From CAYMUN01 sp964640775 (lineage in GTDB: Bacteria > Patescibacteriota > Saccharimonadia > Saccharimonadales > UBA4665): a stretch of 21,813 nt of DNA. Below the pieces are notes generated by a model. It was not told the origin of the DNA, ran no database searches, and saw only the letters and a list, made by a program, of their open reading frames with translations. Made by a program: the position numbers and the translations under genes. Shown one piece after another: positions 7,336 through 15,040 of the stretch (positions are counted from its first letter, which is position 1; every line of letters starts with the position of its first letter). The stretch covers positions 1 through 21,813 of the forward strand of contig CAZXIT010000010.1 in assembly GCA_964640775.1 (NCBI GenBank), given 5' to 3'.

Positions 7336-7378
7336 CCCCTTGCTTTTGCCGCAAGGCTTGTGAGGCCGAAAGCAGGGG
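7336..7378 (+). promoter_or_regulatory. Stem-loop after the helicase operon
   Basis: CCCCT-(T)-GCTTT at 7336-7346 pairs with AAAGCAGGGG at 7369-7378 (10 pairs, one bulged T), and the 22-nt top can form GCC-GCAA-GGC with a GNRA tetraloop. There is no T-tract on either side, so it is not a normal intrinsic terminator; it could protect the 3' end of the upstream mRNA. Confidence 0.5.
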
Positions 7379-7407
7379 AGATCGGCAGGCGGTGTCATGT
7401 GATTAGC

Positions 7408-7436
7408 TTGTCCAACAGGGAAGCTTATGCTATAAT
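7408..7436 (+). promoter_or_regulatory. Promoter of typA
   Basis: TTGTCC (7408-7413), 17-nt spacer, and a perfect extended -10, TGC-TATAAT (hexamer 7431-7436). The transcript should start near 7443. Confidence 0.78.
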
Positions 7437-7452
7437 TACAGATAGAAAGCCG

Positions 7453-7479
7453 GGCGCTTTTAGATAGGGCGCCTTTTTT
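7453..7479 (+). terminator. Terminator-like hairpin in the typA leader (possible attenuator)
   Basis: GGCGC (7453-7457) pairs with GCGCC (7469-7473) around an 11-nt loop, followed at once by six T residues (7474-7479). This has the shape of an intrinsic terminator, but it lies between the typA promoter and the ATG at 7485, only about 10 nt after the predicted transcript start. The typA Shine-Dalgarno region is missing (TTATTGG precedes the ATG). Confidence 0.55.
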
Positions 7480-7484
7480 ATTGG

Positions 7485-9305
7485 ATGAAAACCACCCAGG
7501 ACCCGGCCAAGATCAGGAATATCGCGATTATCGCGCATGTCGACCATGGCAAGACCACGCTGGTCGACGGCCTGCTCAAGCAGTCGCAGACCTTCCGCGA
7601 CAACCAGGCCGAGATGAGCCAGGACCTGATCATGGACAGCGGCGACCAGGAAAAAGAGCGGGGGATTACTATCACCGCCAAAGTTACTGCCGTCCAGCAC
7701 AATGATTACCGTATCAATATCATCGATACTCCCGGGCACGCCGATTTCTCCGGCGAAGTTGAGCGGACACTCAACCTGGCCGATGGCTGCCTGCTGATCG
7801 TCGACGCCCAGGAGGGCCCGATGCCCCAGACCAAATTTGTGCTCGGCAAAGCTCTGGCTGCCGAACTGCAGCCGATTGTGATTATCAATAAAATCGACAA
7901 AGACGGCCGGCGCATCAAAGAAGTCGAAGATGAATTAGCCGACCTATTTCTGGAACTAGCCGTCCACGAGGACCAGCTGCACTACCCGGTCTACTACGCC
8001 ATCGGTCGGGCTGGCAAAGCCTGGCCAAAACCTCCGGAGCATCCTGAGGAGGACGGTGATCTGGAGACGATCTTTGAGGCTATTACCGAGCACGTCCCGG
8101 CGCCCAAAGTCGAGCTCGACAAGCCTTTCCAGATGCTGGTGACTGCTCTGGCTCACGACACCTTTAAAGGCAAATATTCGATTGGCCGGATCACCCGCGG
8201 CCGTGTCAAGCCCGGCGACCAGGTAACCTTGTGCAAAAAAGACGGCACCATGGCCAAAGCCAAAATCGATCTGGTGTTTATGAGCCACGGCGTCAGCAAA
8301 TTTGAAGTCGACGAGGGCATCGCCGGCGATATTGTCCAGCTGACCGGCATCGCTGACGCCCAGATCGGCGAAACCATCGCCGACGCCGATCAGCCCGAAG
8401 CCCTGCCAACTATCGAGGTCGAAGCCCCAACACTGCGTATCTACCTCGGCCCCAATACCAGCCCCTTCAAGGGCCAGGAGGGCGAATTTAATACCTCCCG
8501 GCAGATTGCCGAGCGTCTGCACCGCGAGACCGAAACCAATGTCGGCCTGCGCGTCGAAGACGACGGTATCGGCTTCACTGTCGCCGGCCGCGGCGAACTC
8601 CACCTCGGCGTACTGATCGAAACCATGCGCCGCGAAGGCTACGAGTTCGAAGTTGGCCGCCCGCAAGTTGTCACCCATGAGGAAAAGGGCGCGACCGTCG
8701 AACCGGTCGAAGAAGTTATTATCGAAGTCCCCGCCGAGCACGTCGGCACCGTCCAGATGGAACTCGGCCAGCGCCGGGCTACCCTCAAAGAGCAGTTCGC
8801 CAGTCCCAAAGGCGTCACCAAGCTCATCTACGAAATGCCCACCCGCTCGCTGCTTGGCATGCGCAATATCCTGCTTACCAACACCAAGGGTACTATCGTC
8901 ATGAACAGTCTAGTAATCAATTTCCAGCCCCAGACTGCCGCCCTGCAGCAGCTGCGCAGCGGCGTCCTAATTGCCTACGAGCAAGGCATTACCACGCCGT
9001 ACTCCCTAGAAACTGCCGAAGCCAGGGGCACGATTTTTGTCGGTCCCGCCGAAAAAGTCTATGCTGGGCAGATCATTGGCCTCAACACCCGCCAGGAAGA
9101 TCTGGAGATGAACGTCTGCAAGGCCAAGCACCTGACCAATATGCGCAGCAGCTCCAGCGACGGCGTCGTTCAGCTGACTCCGCCGACGATTTTTAGCCTC
9201 GAGCAATGCCTTGATTTCATCGAAAATGATGAACTCCTAGAAGTCACCCCAAAAAGCCTCCGGCTCCGCAAAAAAGAACTTGACCAAAAGAAGCGCAAAC
9301 GCTAA
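7485..9305 (+). CDS. typA: Ribosome-associated GTPase TypA/BipA
   Basis: A 606-residue translational GTPase of the elongation factor superfamily that binds the 70S ribosome and helps 50S assembly and stress adaptation in other bacteria. G1 AHVDHGKTT is at 17-25, G2 RGITI at 59-63, G3 DTPGH at 81-85 and G4 NKID at 135-138. Domain II and the EF-G-like domains III and V follow, and the TypA-specific C-terminal domain is present (RSSSSDG, then a basic tail ending KKRKR). The length is normal. It is expressed from its own promoter with a terminator-like hairpin in the leader and has no evident Shine-Dalgarno. Confidence 0.96.
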   Translation: MKTTQDPAKIRNIAIIAHVDHGKTTLVDGLLKQSQTFRDNQAEMSQDLIMDSGDQEKERGITITAKVTAVQHNDYRINIIDTPGHADFSGEVERTLNLADGCLLIVDAQEGPMPQTKFVLGKALAAELQPIVIINKIDKDGRRIKEVEDELADLFLELAVHEDQLHYPVYYAIGRAGKAWPKPPEHPEEDGDLETIFEAITEHVPAPKVELDKPFQMLVTALAHDTFKGKYSIGRITRGRVKPGDQVTLCKKDGTMAKAKIDLVFMSHGVSKFEVDEGIAGDIVQLTGIADAQIGETIADADQPEALPTIEVEAPTLRIYLGPNTSPFKGQEGEFNTSRQIAERLHRETETNVGLRVEDDGIGFTVAGRGELHLGVLIETMRREGYEFEVGRPQVVTHEEKGATVEPVEEVIIEVPAEHVGTVQMELGQRRATLKEQFASPKGVTKLIYEMPTRSLLGMRNILLTNTKGTIVMNSLVINFQPQTAALQQLRSGVLIAYEQGITTPYSLETAEARGTIFVGPAEKVYAGQIIGLNTRQEDLEMNVCKAKHLTNMRSSSSDGVVQLTPPTIFSLEQCLDFIENDELLEVTPKSLRLRKKELDQKKRKR

Positions 9306-9329
9306 CTTTAGAACATTAGGAGCTAATCC

Positions 9330-10106
9330 ATGACTGAACCCGATAATTTTGCCAGCAAAGTTGACCGGCGAGTCGGCGGCCAGCGGCAGGATGCCCAGCA
9401 GATCCAGCAGCTGCTGCAGCTTCAGCGGCAGCGAACAGCAGAGCAGGCGGCCCAGGAAACGGCCCGCCAAGCGGCCTATGCCGGCCACCGCGCTGAAGTC
9501 CGCCGCGCCAAGGAGCAGCGCGATCGCGACCATGTCGGCACCAGACCAGAAGTCGTCTGGGGGCCCGAAGCCCAGGAGCTGTGCGATACCTTTTTGACCT
9601 ACGTCTCGGAGCGAAACTTTCGGGGGGCTTTGCGCCTCAGACATACGGACGGCGACCAGGCAGCCTGGTCAATTCGCGGCTACGGCATCGGCGGCATCGA
9701 AGTCGGCGGCCATCAGCGCCGCAAACACCTCGATCAAGTCAAAGGCCACCGCTTTGAGCTGCTGCTGGGTACCAACCTGCCGCACAATGTCTTTCTATGC
9801 GAAGACGGCCAGCTGCGCCTCTACGGCAATTCCACGATCAACAGCACTGACGTCCAGCAGCGCACCAACGCGGCTCCTAGCCAGCTGTCTGACCTGCCGA
9901 TTGACGAAGACGGCCGGGTTATAGTGCCGCTGATTGGCAGTTTTGACCTGAGCCACAAGCCCGCCGCGCTGATTAAAGCCGCTACCCAAGGCTCGCTCGA
10001 GGTCGACAACCCCGACGGCCCCTACATCGTCCAGGCCGGCATGTTTCGCCCCCAGTACCTGGAGGATATGTTTGTCGACTATGCCGCCGTGGCCACCGCC
10101 GCCTGA
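9330..10106 (+). CDS. Unknown protein with N-terminal coiled coil
   Basis: A 258-residue protein I do not recognise. Residues about 15-70 are Gln/Arg/Ala-rich and should form a long charged helix or coiled coil. The rest (75-258) looks like a compact alpha/beta domain with hydrophobic strands such as VFLCEDGQLRLYG and RVIVPLIGSFDL. No signal peptide or membrane helix is seen. A good Shine-Dalgarno, AGGAG, lies at 9318-9322 with 7-nt spacing, and no promoter is evident in the 24-nt gap after typA, so it is probably co-transcribed with typA. Confidence 0.78.
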   Translation: MTEPDNFASKVDRRVGGQRQDAQQIQQLLQLQRQRTAEQAAQETARQAAYAGHRAEVRRAKEQRDRDHVGTRPEVVWGPEAQELCDTFLTYVSERNFRGALRLRHTDGDQAAWSIRGYGIGGIEVGGHQRRKHLDQVKGHRFELLLGTNLPHNVFLCEDGQLRLYGNSTINSTDVQQRTNAAPSQLSDLPIDEDGRVIVPLIGSFDLSHKPAALIKAATQGSLEVDNPDGPYIVQAGMFRPQYLEDMFVDYAAVATAA

Positions 10107-10112
10107 GGGCTT

Positions 10113-10141
10113 TTGTATAAATAACCAATATATGATATAAT
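10113..10141 (+). promoter_or_regulatory. Promoter with overlapping inverted repeat
   Basis: TTGTAT (10113-10118), 17-nt spacer, extended -10 TGA-TATAAT (hexamer 10136-10141). Just downstream, ATCCTA (10145-10150) and TAGGAT (10158-10163) form a perfect inverted repeat straddling the predicted transcript start near 10148; this could be an operator. Confidence 0.68.
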
Positions 10142-10172
10142 CAAATCCTAATAGATGTAGGATACTGTCACG

Positions 10173-10712
10173 ATGCTCGCCCCAGCGCTTGAACGCCCCA
10201 GATTAGTTATCGCCACTCCGCCGGTGCCGGACTTTGTCGCTGAACTTTGGCGGGCTGAAGCCGCAGCTGCTGAGGCCTACGCCGGGTATGTCATGCCCGA
10301 ACGGCGCCGCGAAGAACTGCTCTACGCTGCCCAGGGCCAAAAAGTCTACGAAACAGCCGAGGAGCGGTTTTATTCCTATTCGGGTATTCGCTCGCTCCGG
10401 CACCGGGCCATCAGAGATGTCGGCGCCCGCTGCGTGGCTCAGGCCTACAACCGGGCAGTCCTGGCTGGCATTTACGAAGTCGAACCCCGCGACGATCTCG
10501 CGGCCGAGCTGAGCGAACTGGAACTTGTGGACCTAGCACTAGGGGCTATCGGTCTTACCAACACGCAGATATATGACGCCCAGCCGCAGACGAGCGAAGC
10601 CGATATCAAAGAGGCCCGCACCACTATGAAAGCCAAGCTTGGCGGCGCCCAAAACGTTGCCCACGCAGTCTACAACGCCCACGCTGCCGGTATCCTGCCG
10701 CTCGCCGTCTAA
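10173..10712 (+). CDS. Unknown mostly helical protein
   Basis: A 179-residue protein without a recognisable family. It is Ala- and Glu-rich, appears almost wholly alpha-helical and lacks a signal peptide or membrane segment. A short AGGA (10159-10162) lies 10 nt before the ATG. It has its own extended -10 promoter and is a single-gene unit, since another promoter precedes the next gene. Like its neighbour at 10781, it starts with a proline-containing N-terminal tail; any functional link is unproven. Confidence 0.75.
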   Translation: MLAPALERPRLVIATPPVPDFVAELWRAEAAAAEAYAGYVMPERRREELLYAAQGQKVYETAEERFYSYSGIRSLRHRAIRDVGARCVAQAYNRAVLAGIYEVEPRDDLAAELSELELVDLALGAIGLTNTQIYDAQPQTSEADIKEARTTMKAKLGGAQNVAHAVYNAHAAGILPLAV

Positions 10713-10731
10713 ATAATACTGTAACGGAAAA

Positions 10732-10760
10732 TTGTTGTTACCGCACATAGTTGGTATAAT
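10732..10760 (+). promoter_or_regulatory. Promoter of the 296-residue unknown gene
   Basis: TTGTTG (10732-10737), 17-nt spacer, extended -10 TGG-TATAAT (hexamer 10755-10760). The predicted leader is about 14 nt and contains AGGAG at 10772-10776, 4 nt before the ATG. Confidence 0.7.
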
Positions 10761-10780
10761 GTATAAAAATCAGGAGCACC

Positions 10781-11671
10781 ATGATCGAGACTCTCAGAAA
10801 CTTCGGACGTCCGCAACCGCCGTCACTGGCCGAGCGTGAGCCGCAGGTCGAGCTTGGCCATCGCCAGGACTTTTTGTGGGGCCAGCTAAAAGTCAGCCAG
10901 GCCGCCATGGACGCCTATGGTCTGGTGCCTCTGCAGCAGCCAGAGGAACAAACCTCGCCGCGAGATGCCGTCCGAGCGAGAGAGGATCTCTTAGACCTGA
11001 CCGTCTGGCTGATTTCACCAGATGAGAGCGCCGAGTATCACAAAGATACGTTTGACGGCGACCCGCTGCCGACGACTGGCGCCTCGCTGTCCGAAGCCGA
11101 CCACGATGTCTTGATTGTCAGCGCCCTGCAGGAAAACCGCTACGCTGCCACCCAAAACATCCTGGATGAAATGGTCCAGGAGCTCGGCATGCCGGACGAG
11201 GTGATTAGGGAGCATATGGAAGTATCGCTGCCTAGCGGCAGACTGCCGGTTGAAGCCGCTATCGATCATGCCATGCCGGCCGCCATGCTCGGCCGATTAG
11301 TCGAAAACATCGAACCAGCGGCTGCTAGGACCTATACTGTCCATGCCCGGGCCTACTATGACCGCCTGCTGCTAAACGCCGTTACCCGTATTGGCTCGCT
11401 TGGTCTGGCGAGCGCTGGCGTAGTGCTAGCTCCGAGCCTGATTGAGCATGGACAAGCTGGTCCGCTGTCAGTAGGGCTAGCCACGGGCGCGGTCGCCACT
11501 ACTATGCATTTGGTGCGCGGGGTGCTCAAAACCCATGCCCGCAAGCGATCGGCAGTCGAAAAAGCGATGGACATACGAAGCCGCCAGACAGCAGCCAGGA
11601 TTTGCAGTGATATCGTCCGGGCTCACCACATACCTGGCTTTGAAGTACTCAAGCCAGAGACAGAAAAATAA
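10781..11671 (+). CDS. Unknown protein with a hydrophobic C-terminal hairpin
   Basis: A 296-residue protein I do not recognise. The first 190 residues look soluble and helical. Residues about 200-250 hold two hydrophobic stretches, SLGLASAGVVLAPSL and GLATGAVATTMHLV, that could form a membrane hairpin, followed by a basic segment (KTHARKRS). There is no signal peptide. A clear promoter and a strong Shine-Dalgarno AGGAG precede it, and its end nearly touches the stop of the convergent gene at 11673. Confidence 0.78.
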   Translation: MIETLRNFGRPQPPSLAEREPQVELGHRQDFLWGQLKVSQAAMDAYGLVPLQQPEEQTSPRDAVRAREDLLDLTVWLISPDESAEYHKDTFDGDPLPTTGASLSEADHDVLIVSALQENRYAATQNILDEMVQELGMPDEVIREHMEVSLPSGRLPVEAAIDHAMPAAMLGRLVENIEPAAARTYTVHARAYYDRLLLNAVTRIGSLGLASAGVVLAPSLIEHGQAGPLSVGLATGAVATTMHLVRGVLKTHARKRSAVEKAMDIRSRQTAARICSDIVRAHHIPGFEVLKPETEK

Positions 11672-11672
11672 T

Positions 11673-12125
11673 CTAGCAGGTACGTGGAGTATGTTTTACG
11701 CCGCGGCGAGGCGGTTTCTGTCGAGTCTGCCAATGGTGCCGGTCTTCGCCGCAGGCTGAGACGACTTTGCGGCGCACGGCCATGGCTATCGGGCTAATGT
11801 GAGTCACCCGCAGTATATCATTTTCGTCACTCTCTGGATCAGTTGTTTTGTGCTCCCAGGTTTCCCCCGGCGCGAGCGTCTCTATCTCTTTGGTTATCCT
11901 GAACTCCAAGTGGCCTGGCCGGCTGCTCGGTACTTCTATGGCAGCGAGAATTCTCATAACTCCCGCCTGGGCTATGACAAAGATGCCTTCCTCGTCCCGC
12001 TCGCCTATGCCGGTATGCGTCAGCCACTCCTCGCCGCTGCACACCTCAAAGCCATTGGGGCGAACAAATTCCTCGCCTTGCATCGTATGATGCGACACTC
12101 GAGCATGCAGTTTCGGAGCCTTCAT
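11673..12125 (-). CDS. Unknown protein, likely beta-rich
   Basis: A 150-residue protein without a recognisable family. Residues about 45-110 alternate hydrophobic and polar residues as in beta strands (GIFVIAQAGVMRILAAIEV), and the C-terminus is basic with His, Arg and Cys. I prefer this strand over the overlapping 126-residue plus-strand frame at 11799 because a good promoter lies just before the ATG: TTGCTT (12157-12162), 17 nt, TATAAT (12134-12139), then 8 nt. That spacing implies a leaderless messenger. Convergent with the 296-residue gene. Confidence 0.6.
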   Translation of the reverse strand: MKAPKLHARVSHHTMQGEEFVRPNGFEVCSGEEWLTHTGIGERDEEGIFVIAQAGVMRILAAIEVPSSRPGHLEFRITKEIETLAPGETWEHKTTDPESDENDILRVTHISPIAMAVRRKVVSACGEDRHHWQTRQKPPRRGVKHTPRTC

Positions 12126-12133
12126 AAGTGTAT

Positions 12134-12162
12134 ATTATACAATTACTATCTCTATAAAGCAA
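12134..12162 (-). promoter_or_regulatory. Leaderless-type promoter of the 150-residue gene
   Basis: On the minus strand: TTGCTT, 17-nt spacer, perfect TATAAT, 8 nt, ATG at 12125. Transcription should begin at or one base before the start codon. Confidence 0.65.
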
Positions 12163-12195
12163 TGCCTCGCAACAACTAGTAACAAGCTATCTGGC

Positions 12196-12264
12196 TTAGC
12201 ACTGAAGCTGTGCTGGTACCGCAGTCGCTTGCTGCCGCAGAAACCCATTGTTCTTCTCGCTCAT
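12196..12264 (-). CDS. Possible 22-residue small ORF
   Basis: An ATG at 12264 follows a perfect GGGAGG (12271-12276 on the minus strand) with 6-nt spacing and opens a 22-codon frame (MSEKNNGFLRQQATAVPAQLQC) closed by TAA. A TATAAT at 12327-12332 could drive it. It lies in the gap between the 150-residue gene and hsdM. It may be a true small protein, a leader peptide, or the remnant of a lost gene; only the strong Shine-Dalgarno supports it. Confidence 0.35.
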   Translation of the reverse strand: MSEKNNGFLRQQATAVPAQLQC

Positions 12265-12416
12265 AATCGTCCTCCCGCGAGGTTTTTGTAAGTGCGAGCA
12301 TGATGAGTTGTAGGCAAGGAAAGTTGATTATAAATATGCACAGTCATTTTTATTGCGTTAATTTAGAATTTGGCGCTAAGAAAAGATAGAAAATCGTTCC
12401 AAAACAGATACAAAAA

Positions 12417-12425
12417 TGCTAAACT
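12417..12425 (+). promoter_or_regulatory. Promoter of the type I R-M operon
   Basis: Extended -10 TGC-TAAACT (hexamer 12420-12425) with a poor TTCCAA at the -35 position (12397-12402, 17-nt spacer). The transcript would begin near 12432, with GAGGGG (12438-12443) as Shine-Dalgarno 5 nt before the GTG start. Confidence 0.55.
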
Positions 12426-12448
12426 GTCTCTAGAATTGAGGGGTTTTC

Positions 12449-13933
12449 GTGGATATTCATGACATTGAACAGAAACTGTGGCAGACGGCCGATAAGCTCC
12501 GAAACAACATGGATGCAGCGGAGTACAAGCACGTCGTGCTTGGTCTGATTTTCTTGAAATATATTTCTGATGCCTTTGACGAACAATATAAAAAAGCCGA
12601 GGCTGAGAAATATGATCCCGAGGATCGAGATTACTACGCCAAAGACAATGTCTTTTGGGTTCCCCAAGAGGCTCGATGGGCTAATCTGCGTGATAATGCC
12701 AAGCAGCCAAATATCGGTGTCCTAGTTGATGAGGCTATGGATCATGTGGAGCGCGACAATCCTGTGCTAAAAGGTGTGCTGCCTAAGAACTATGCCCGCG
12801 AAGCACTCGACAAACGTCGCCTTGGCGAGCTAATCGATGTCTTTACCAATATCACCTTTGGTGCTGACAACGCTAAGGACCTGCTCGGAAATGTGTACGA
12901 ATATTTCATGGGCATGTTCGCCGATGCCGAAGGCAAGCGCGGCGGCCAATTCTACACACCACGCAGCATTGTACGCCTCTTAGTAGCTATGCTGGAGCCA
13001 TATAAAGGGCGTATCTATGACCCTTGCTGCGGTAGTGGCGGCATGTTTGTGCAGTCTGAGAAATTTGTCGAAGAACATAAGGGCCGACTCGGTGATGTTG
13101 CCATTTATGGTCAGGAATCAAACCAGACCACCTGGAAGCTCGCTAAAATGAACATGGCCATCCGCGGTATCGATGCCGATATCAAGTACGGCGACACCCT
13201 GCACAGCGATCAACTTAAAGATCTCAAAGCCGACTTCATCCTCGCTAATCCACCGTTCAACGTCAGCGATTGGAGCGGCGAGCAGCTAAAAGACGACATC
13301 CGCTGGAAGTTCGGCGTTCCGCCAGCTGGCAACGCTAACTTTGCCTGGGTGCAGCACTTCATTCATCACCTCAGCCCCGCTGGTACTGCTGGTTTTGTTT
13401 TGGCCAATGGCTCGATGAGCTCGCAAAGCTCTGGCGAGGGTGAGATTCGCAAAAATATCGTCGAAGCCGACTTAGTAGACTGCATTGTCACCCTGCCAGC
13501 CCAGCTATTTTTCAACACCGGCATCCCGGCCTGTCTCTGGTTCGTCACACGTGACAAGTCAAATCGAAAGGGCCAAACCCTCTTCATCGACGCCCGCAAC
13601 CTCGGTACCATGATCAACCGCCGTAACAAAGAGCTAACCGCCGAACATATCGCCCAAGTTGCCGACACTTATCACAACTGGAAAACCAACAATGGAAAAT
13701 ATGAAAATGTACCAGGCTTTGCCAAAGCCGCAAAACTGGAAGAGATCAAAGAGCTTAACTTTGCTTTAACCCCTGGTGGCTACGTCGGCAGCAAAGCCAT
13801 GGAAGAGGACAATGAAGCTTTTGAAACCAAAATGAAACGCCTAACCGCCGATCTCAACAACCAGTTCGCCCAAAGTCGCGAGCTAGAGGAGCAGATTAAA
13901 GAAGATTTAAAGAAGATCGGCTATGATAGTTGA
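12449..13933 (+). CDS. hsdM: Type I restriction-modification DNA methyltransferase subunit M
   Basis: A 494-residue N6-adenine methyltransferase. It transfers a methyl group from SAM to adenine within the site chosen by HsdS. The HsdM N-terminal helical domain spans about 1-140, SAM-binding motif I is DPCCGSGGM at 191-199, and catalytic motif IV is ANPPFN at 266-271. The C-terminal tail is helical and charged, as expected for contact with HsdS. It begins with GTG at 12449 after a strong GAGGGG. The hsdS Shine-Dalgarno overlaps its stop codon. It is the first gene of the hsdM-hsdS-unknown-hsdR operon. Confidence 0.95.
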   Translation: MDIHDIEQKLWQTADKLRNNMDAAEYKHVVLGLIFLKYISDAFDEQYKKAEAEKYDPEDRDYYAKDNVFWVPQEARWANLRDNAKQPNIGVLVDEAMDHVERDNPVLKGVLPKNYAREALDKRRLGELIDVFTNITFGADNAKDLLGNVYEYFMGMFADAEGKRGGQFYTPRSIVRLLVAMLEPYKGRIYDPCCGSGGMFVQSEKFVEEHKGRLGDVAIYGQESNQTTWKLAKMNMAIRGIDADIKYGDTLHSDQLKDLKADFILANPPFNVSDWSGEQLKDDIRWKFGVPPAGNANFAWVQHFIHHLSPAGTAGFVLANGSMSSQSSGEGEIRKNIVEADLVDCIVTLPAQLFFNTGIPACLWFVTRDKSNRKGQTLFIDARNLGTMINRRNKELTAEHIAQVADTYHNWKTNNGKYENVPGFAKAAKLEEIKELNFALTPGGYVGSKAMEEDNEAFETKMKRLTADLNNQFAQSRELEEQIKEDLKKIGYDS

Positions 13934-13945
13934 GGAAAACTTATT

Positions 13946-15040
13946 ATGAGTGAGGCAGTGTTGCTCGGTGATGTTGTTCAGATAAATCCCTCCACAATCC
14001 TTGAAAAAGGCGCTGAGAGTGTATTTATTTCAATGGATAAGCTCGATCCATTTAGTCGAAAAATTACGGCTTTTGAAAGACGAGCGTACAAAAGTGGGCC
14101 CAAGTTTATAAATGGCGATACGCTATTAGCCAGAATTACACCATGTCTTGAAAATGGCAAAACAGCTTATGTTGACATTTTAAAAAAGGATGAAGTGGGT
14201 GCTGGCTCAACAGAATTTATTGTGTTGCGTGAAAAGAAAAATATAACGAATTCAGACTACATATACTATCTTTCTATTTCGCCCAAATTTCGGGATTATG
14301 CAATCCAGGCGATGGCTGGTACTTCTGGTCGTCAGCGAGTGCAGAACGAGGCTCTTAGCAGGTATCCTCTTGACCTTCCATCGATCGAAGAACAGGGCAA
14401 TATTGGAAGGCACCTTCGTCACCTTGATGAGAAGATCGAATTGAACCGACAGATGAATGAAACACTGGAGCGGATGGGCCGAGCTCTCTTCAAACGTAAC
14501 TTTATAGATAATTCTGAAGTCAAAACCTGGAAAACTAGAACACTTGGGGAATTTTTCCCTGTTAAGACCGGAAAAAAAGATGCTAATTTTGGCACATCTG
14601 ACGGTGAATATGCTTTCTTTACATGTTCGCAGTCAGTCTCTAAAGCACCAGATTATTCTTTTGAAGGGCATGCTCTTTTACTTGCCGGTAATGGCGATTT
14701 TAATCTCAAGCTTTACAGAGGTAAATTTGAAGCATACCAACGGACGTATGTTTTGATCCCAAAAGAGGAGGACTTATTAGGTTATCTGTATTTCTTGATG
14801 AGTAGATTCCTTGGAGAAATTACTGAAGGATCCCGGGGTTCGGTGATCAAATTTATAACTAAAGGCATGATTGAAAATTATAAGATAACCGCGCCAAATA
14901 ATGAAAAATTGTTAAAACTCTCCAAGCCGCTTAACCAGATCACTTTAAACATTGAAAAAAACAAGGAACAGATATCAATACTTGAAGCTCTGCGAGACAC
15001 ACTGGTACCACGCCTAATATCTGGAACGATAAAAGTATGA
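13946..15040 (+). CDS. hsdS: Type I restriction-modification specificity subunit S
   Basis: A 364-residue DNA recognition subunit. The two-fold layout is clear: target recognition domain 1 at about 1-142, a conserved helical spacer (LPSIEEQGNIGRHLRHL onward) at 145-185, target recognition domain 2 at about 195-315, and a second helical spacer at 320-364 ending in ALRDTLVPRLISG. It is somewhat shorter than typical HsdS (about 400-460). The base composition is visibly more AT-rich than in hsdM and hsdR, as expected for a subunit that evolves by domain exchange. Its Shine-Dalgarno GAGGA sits on the hsdM stop, and its own stop overlaps the next start (ATGA, 15037-15040). The recognition site cannot be deduced. 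Confidence 0.93.
   Translation: MSEAVLLGDVVQINPSTILEKGAESVFISMDKLDPFSRKITAFERRAYKSGPKFINGDTLLARITPCLENGKTAYVDILKKDEVGAGSTEFIVLREKKNITNSDYIYYLSISPKFRDYAIQAMAGTSGRQRVQNEALSRYPLDLPSIEEQGNIGRHLRHLDEKIELNRQMNETLERMGRALFKRNFIDNSEVKTWKTRTLGEFFPVKTGKKDANFGTSDGEYAFFTCSQSVSKAPDYSFEGHALLLAGNGDFNLKLYRGKFEAYQRTYVLIPKEEDLLGYLYFLMSRFLGEITEGSRGSVIKFITKGMIENYKITAPNNEKLLKLSKPLNQITLNIEKNKEQISILEALRDTLVPRLISGTIKV

Larger units (their letters stand above)
12126..12448. other. Boundary gap before the defence island
   Basis: A 323-nt stretch without a recognised gene. It holds the minus-strand promoter at 12134-12162, the possible small ORF at 12196-12264, a weak plus-strand hairpin with CCTC/GAGG (12271-12282) followed by five T, and an AT-rich segment (about 12320-12430) ending in the hsd promoter. 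No tRNA, direct repeat or insertion-sequence end was seen. Confidence 0.6.

Noticed and set aside
7956..8741. 261-residue minus-strand frame opposite typA
   Set aside because: It is a long antisense shadow produced by GC-rich codon bias; typA on the other strand is certain.
10145..10163. RNA hairpin hiding the Shine-Dalgarno of the 179-residue gene
   Set aside because: The predicted transcript start (about 10148) lies inside the 5' arm, so the hairpin could not form in the RNA; kept only as a possible DNA operator.
11799..12179. 126-residue plus-strand frame
   Set aside because: It lies opposite the 150-residue minus-strand gene, has no promoter or ribosome site, and its sequence looks like a shadow; the minus strand has a good promoter directly before its ATG.
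12271..12287. Intrinsic terminator (CCTC/GAGG then five T)
   Set aside because: A 4-bp stem is too short to be convincing, and no plus-strand gene ends just upstream.
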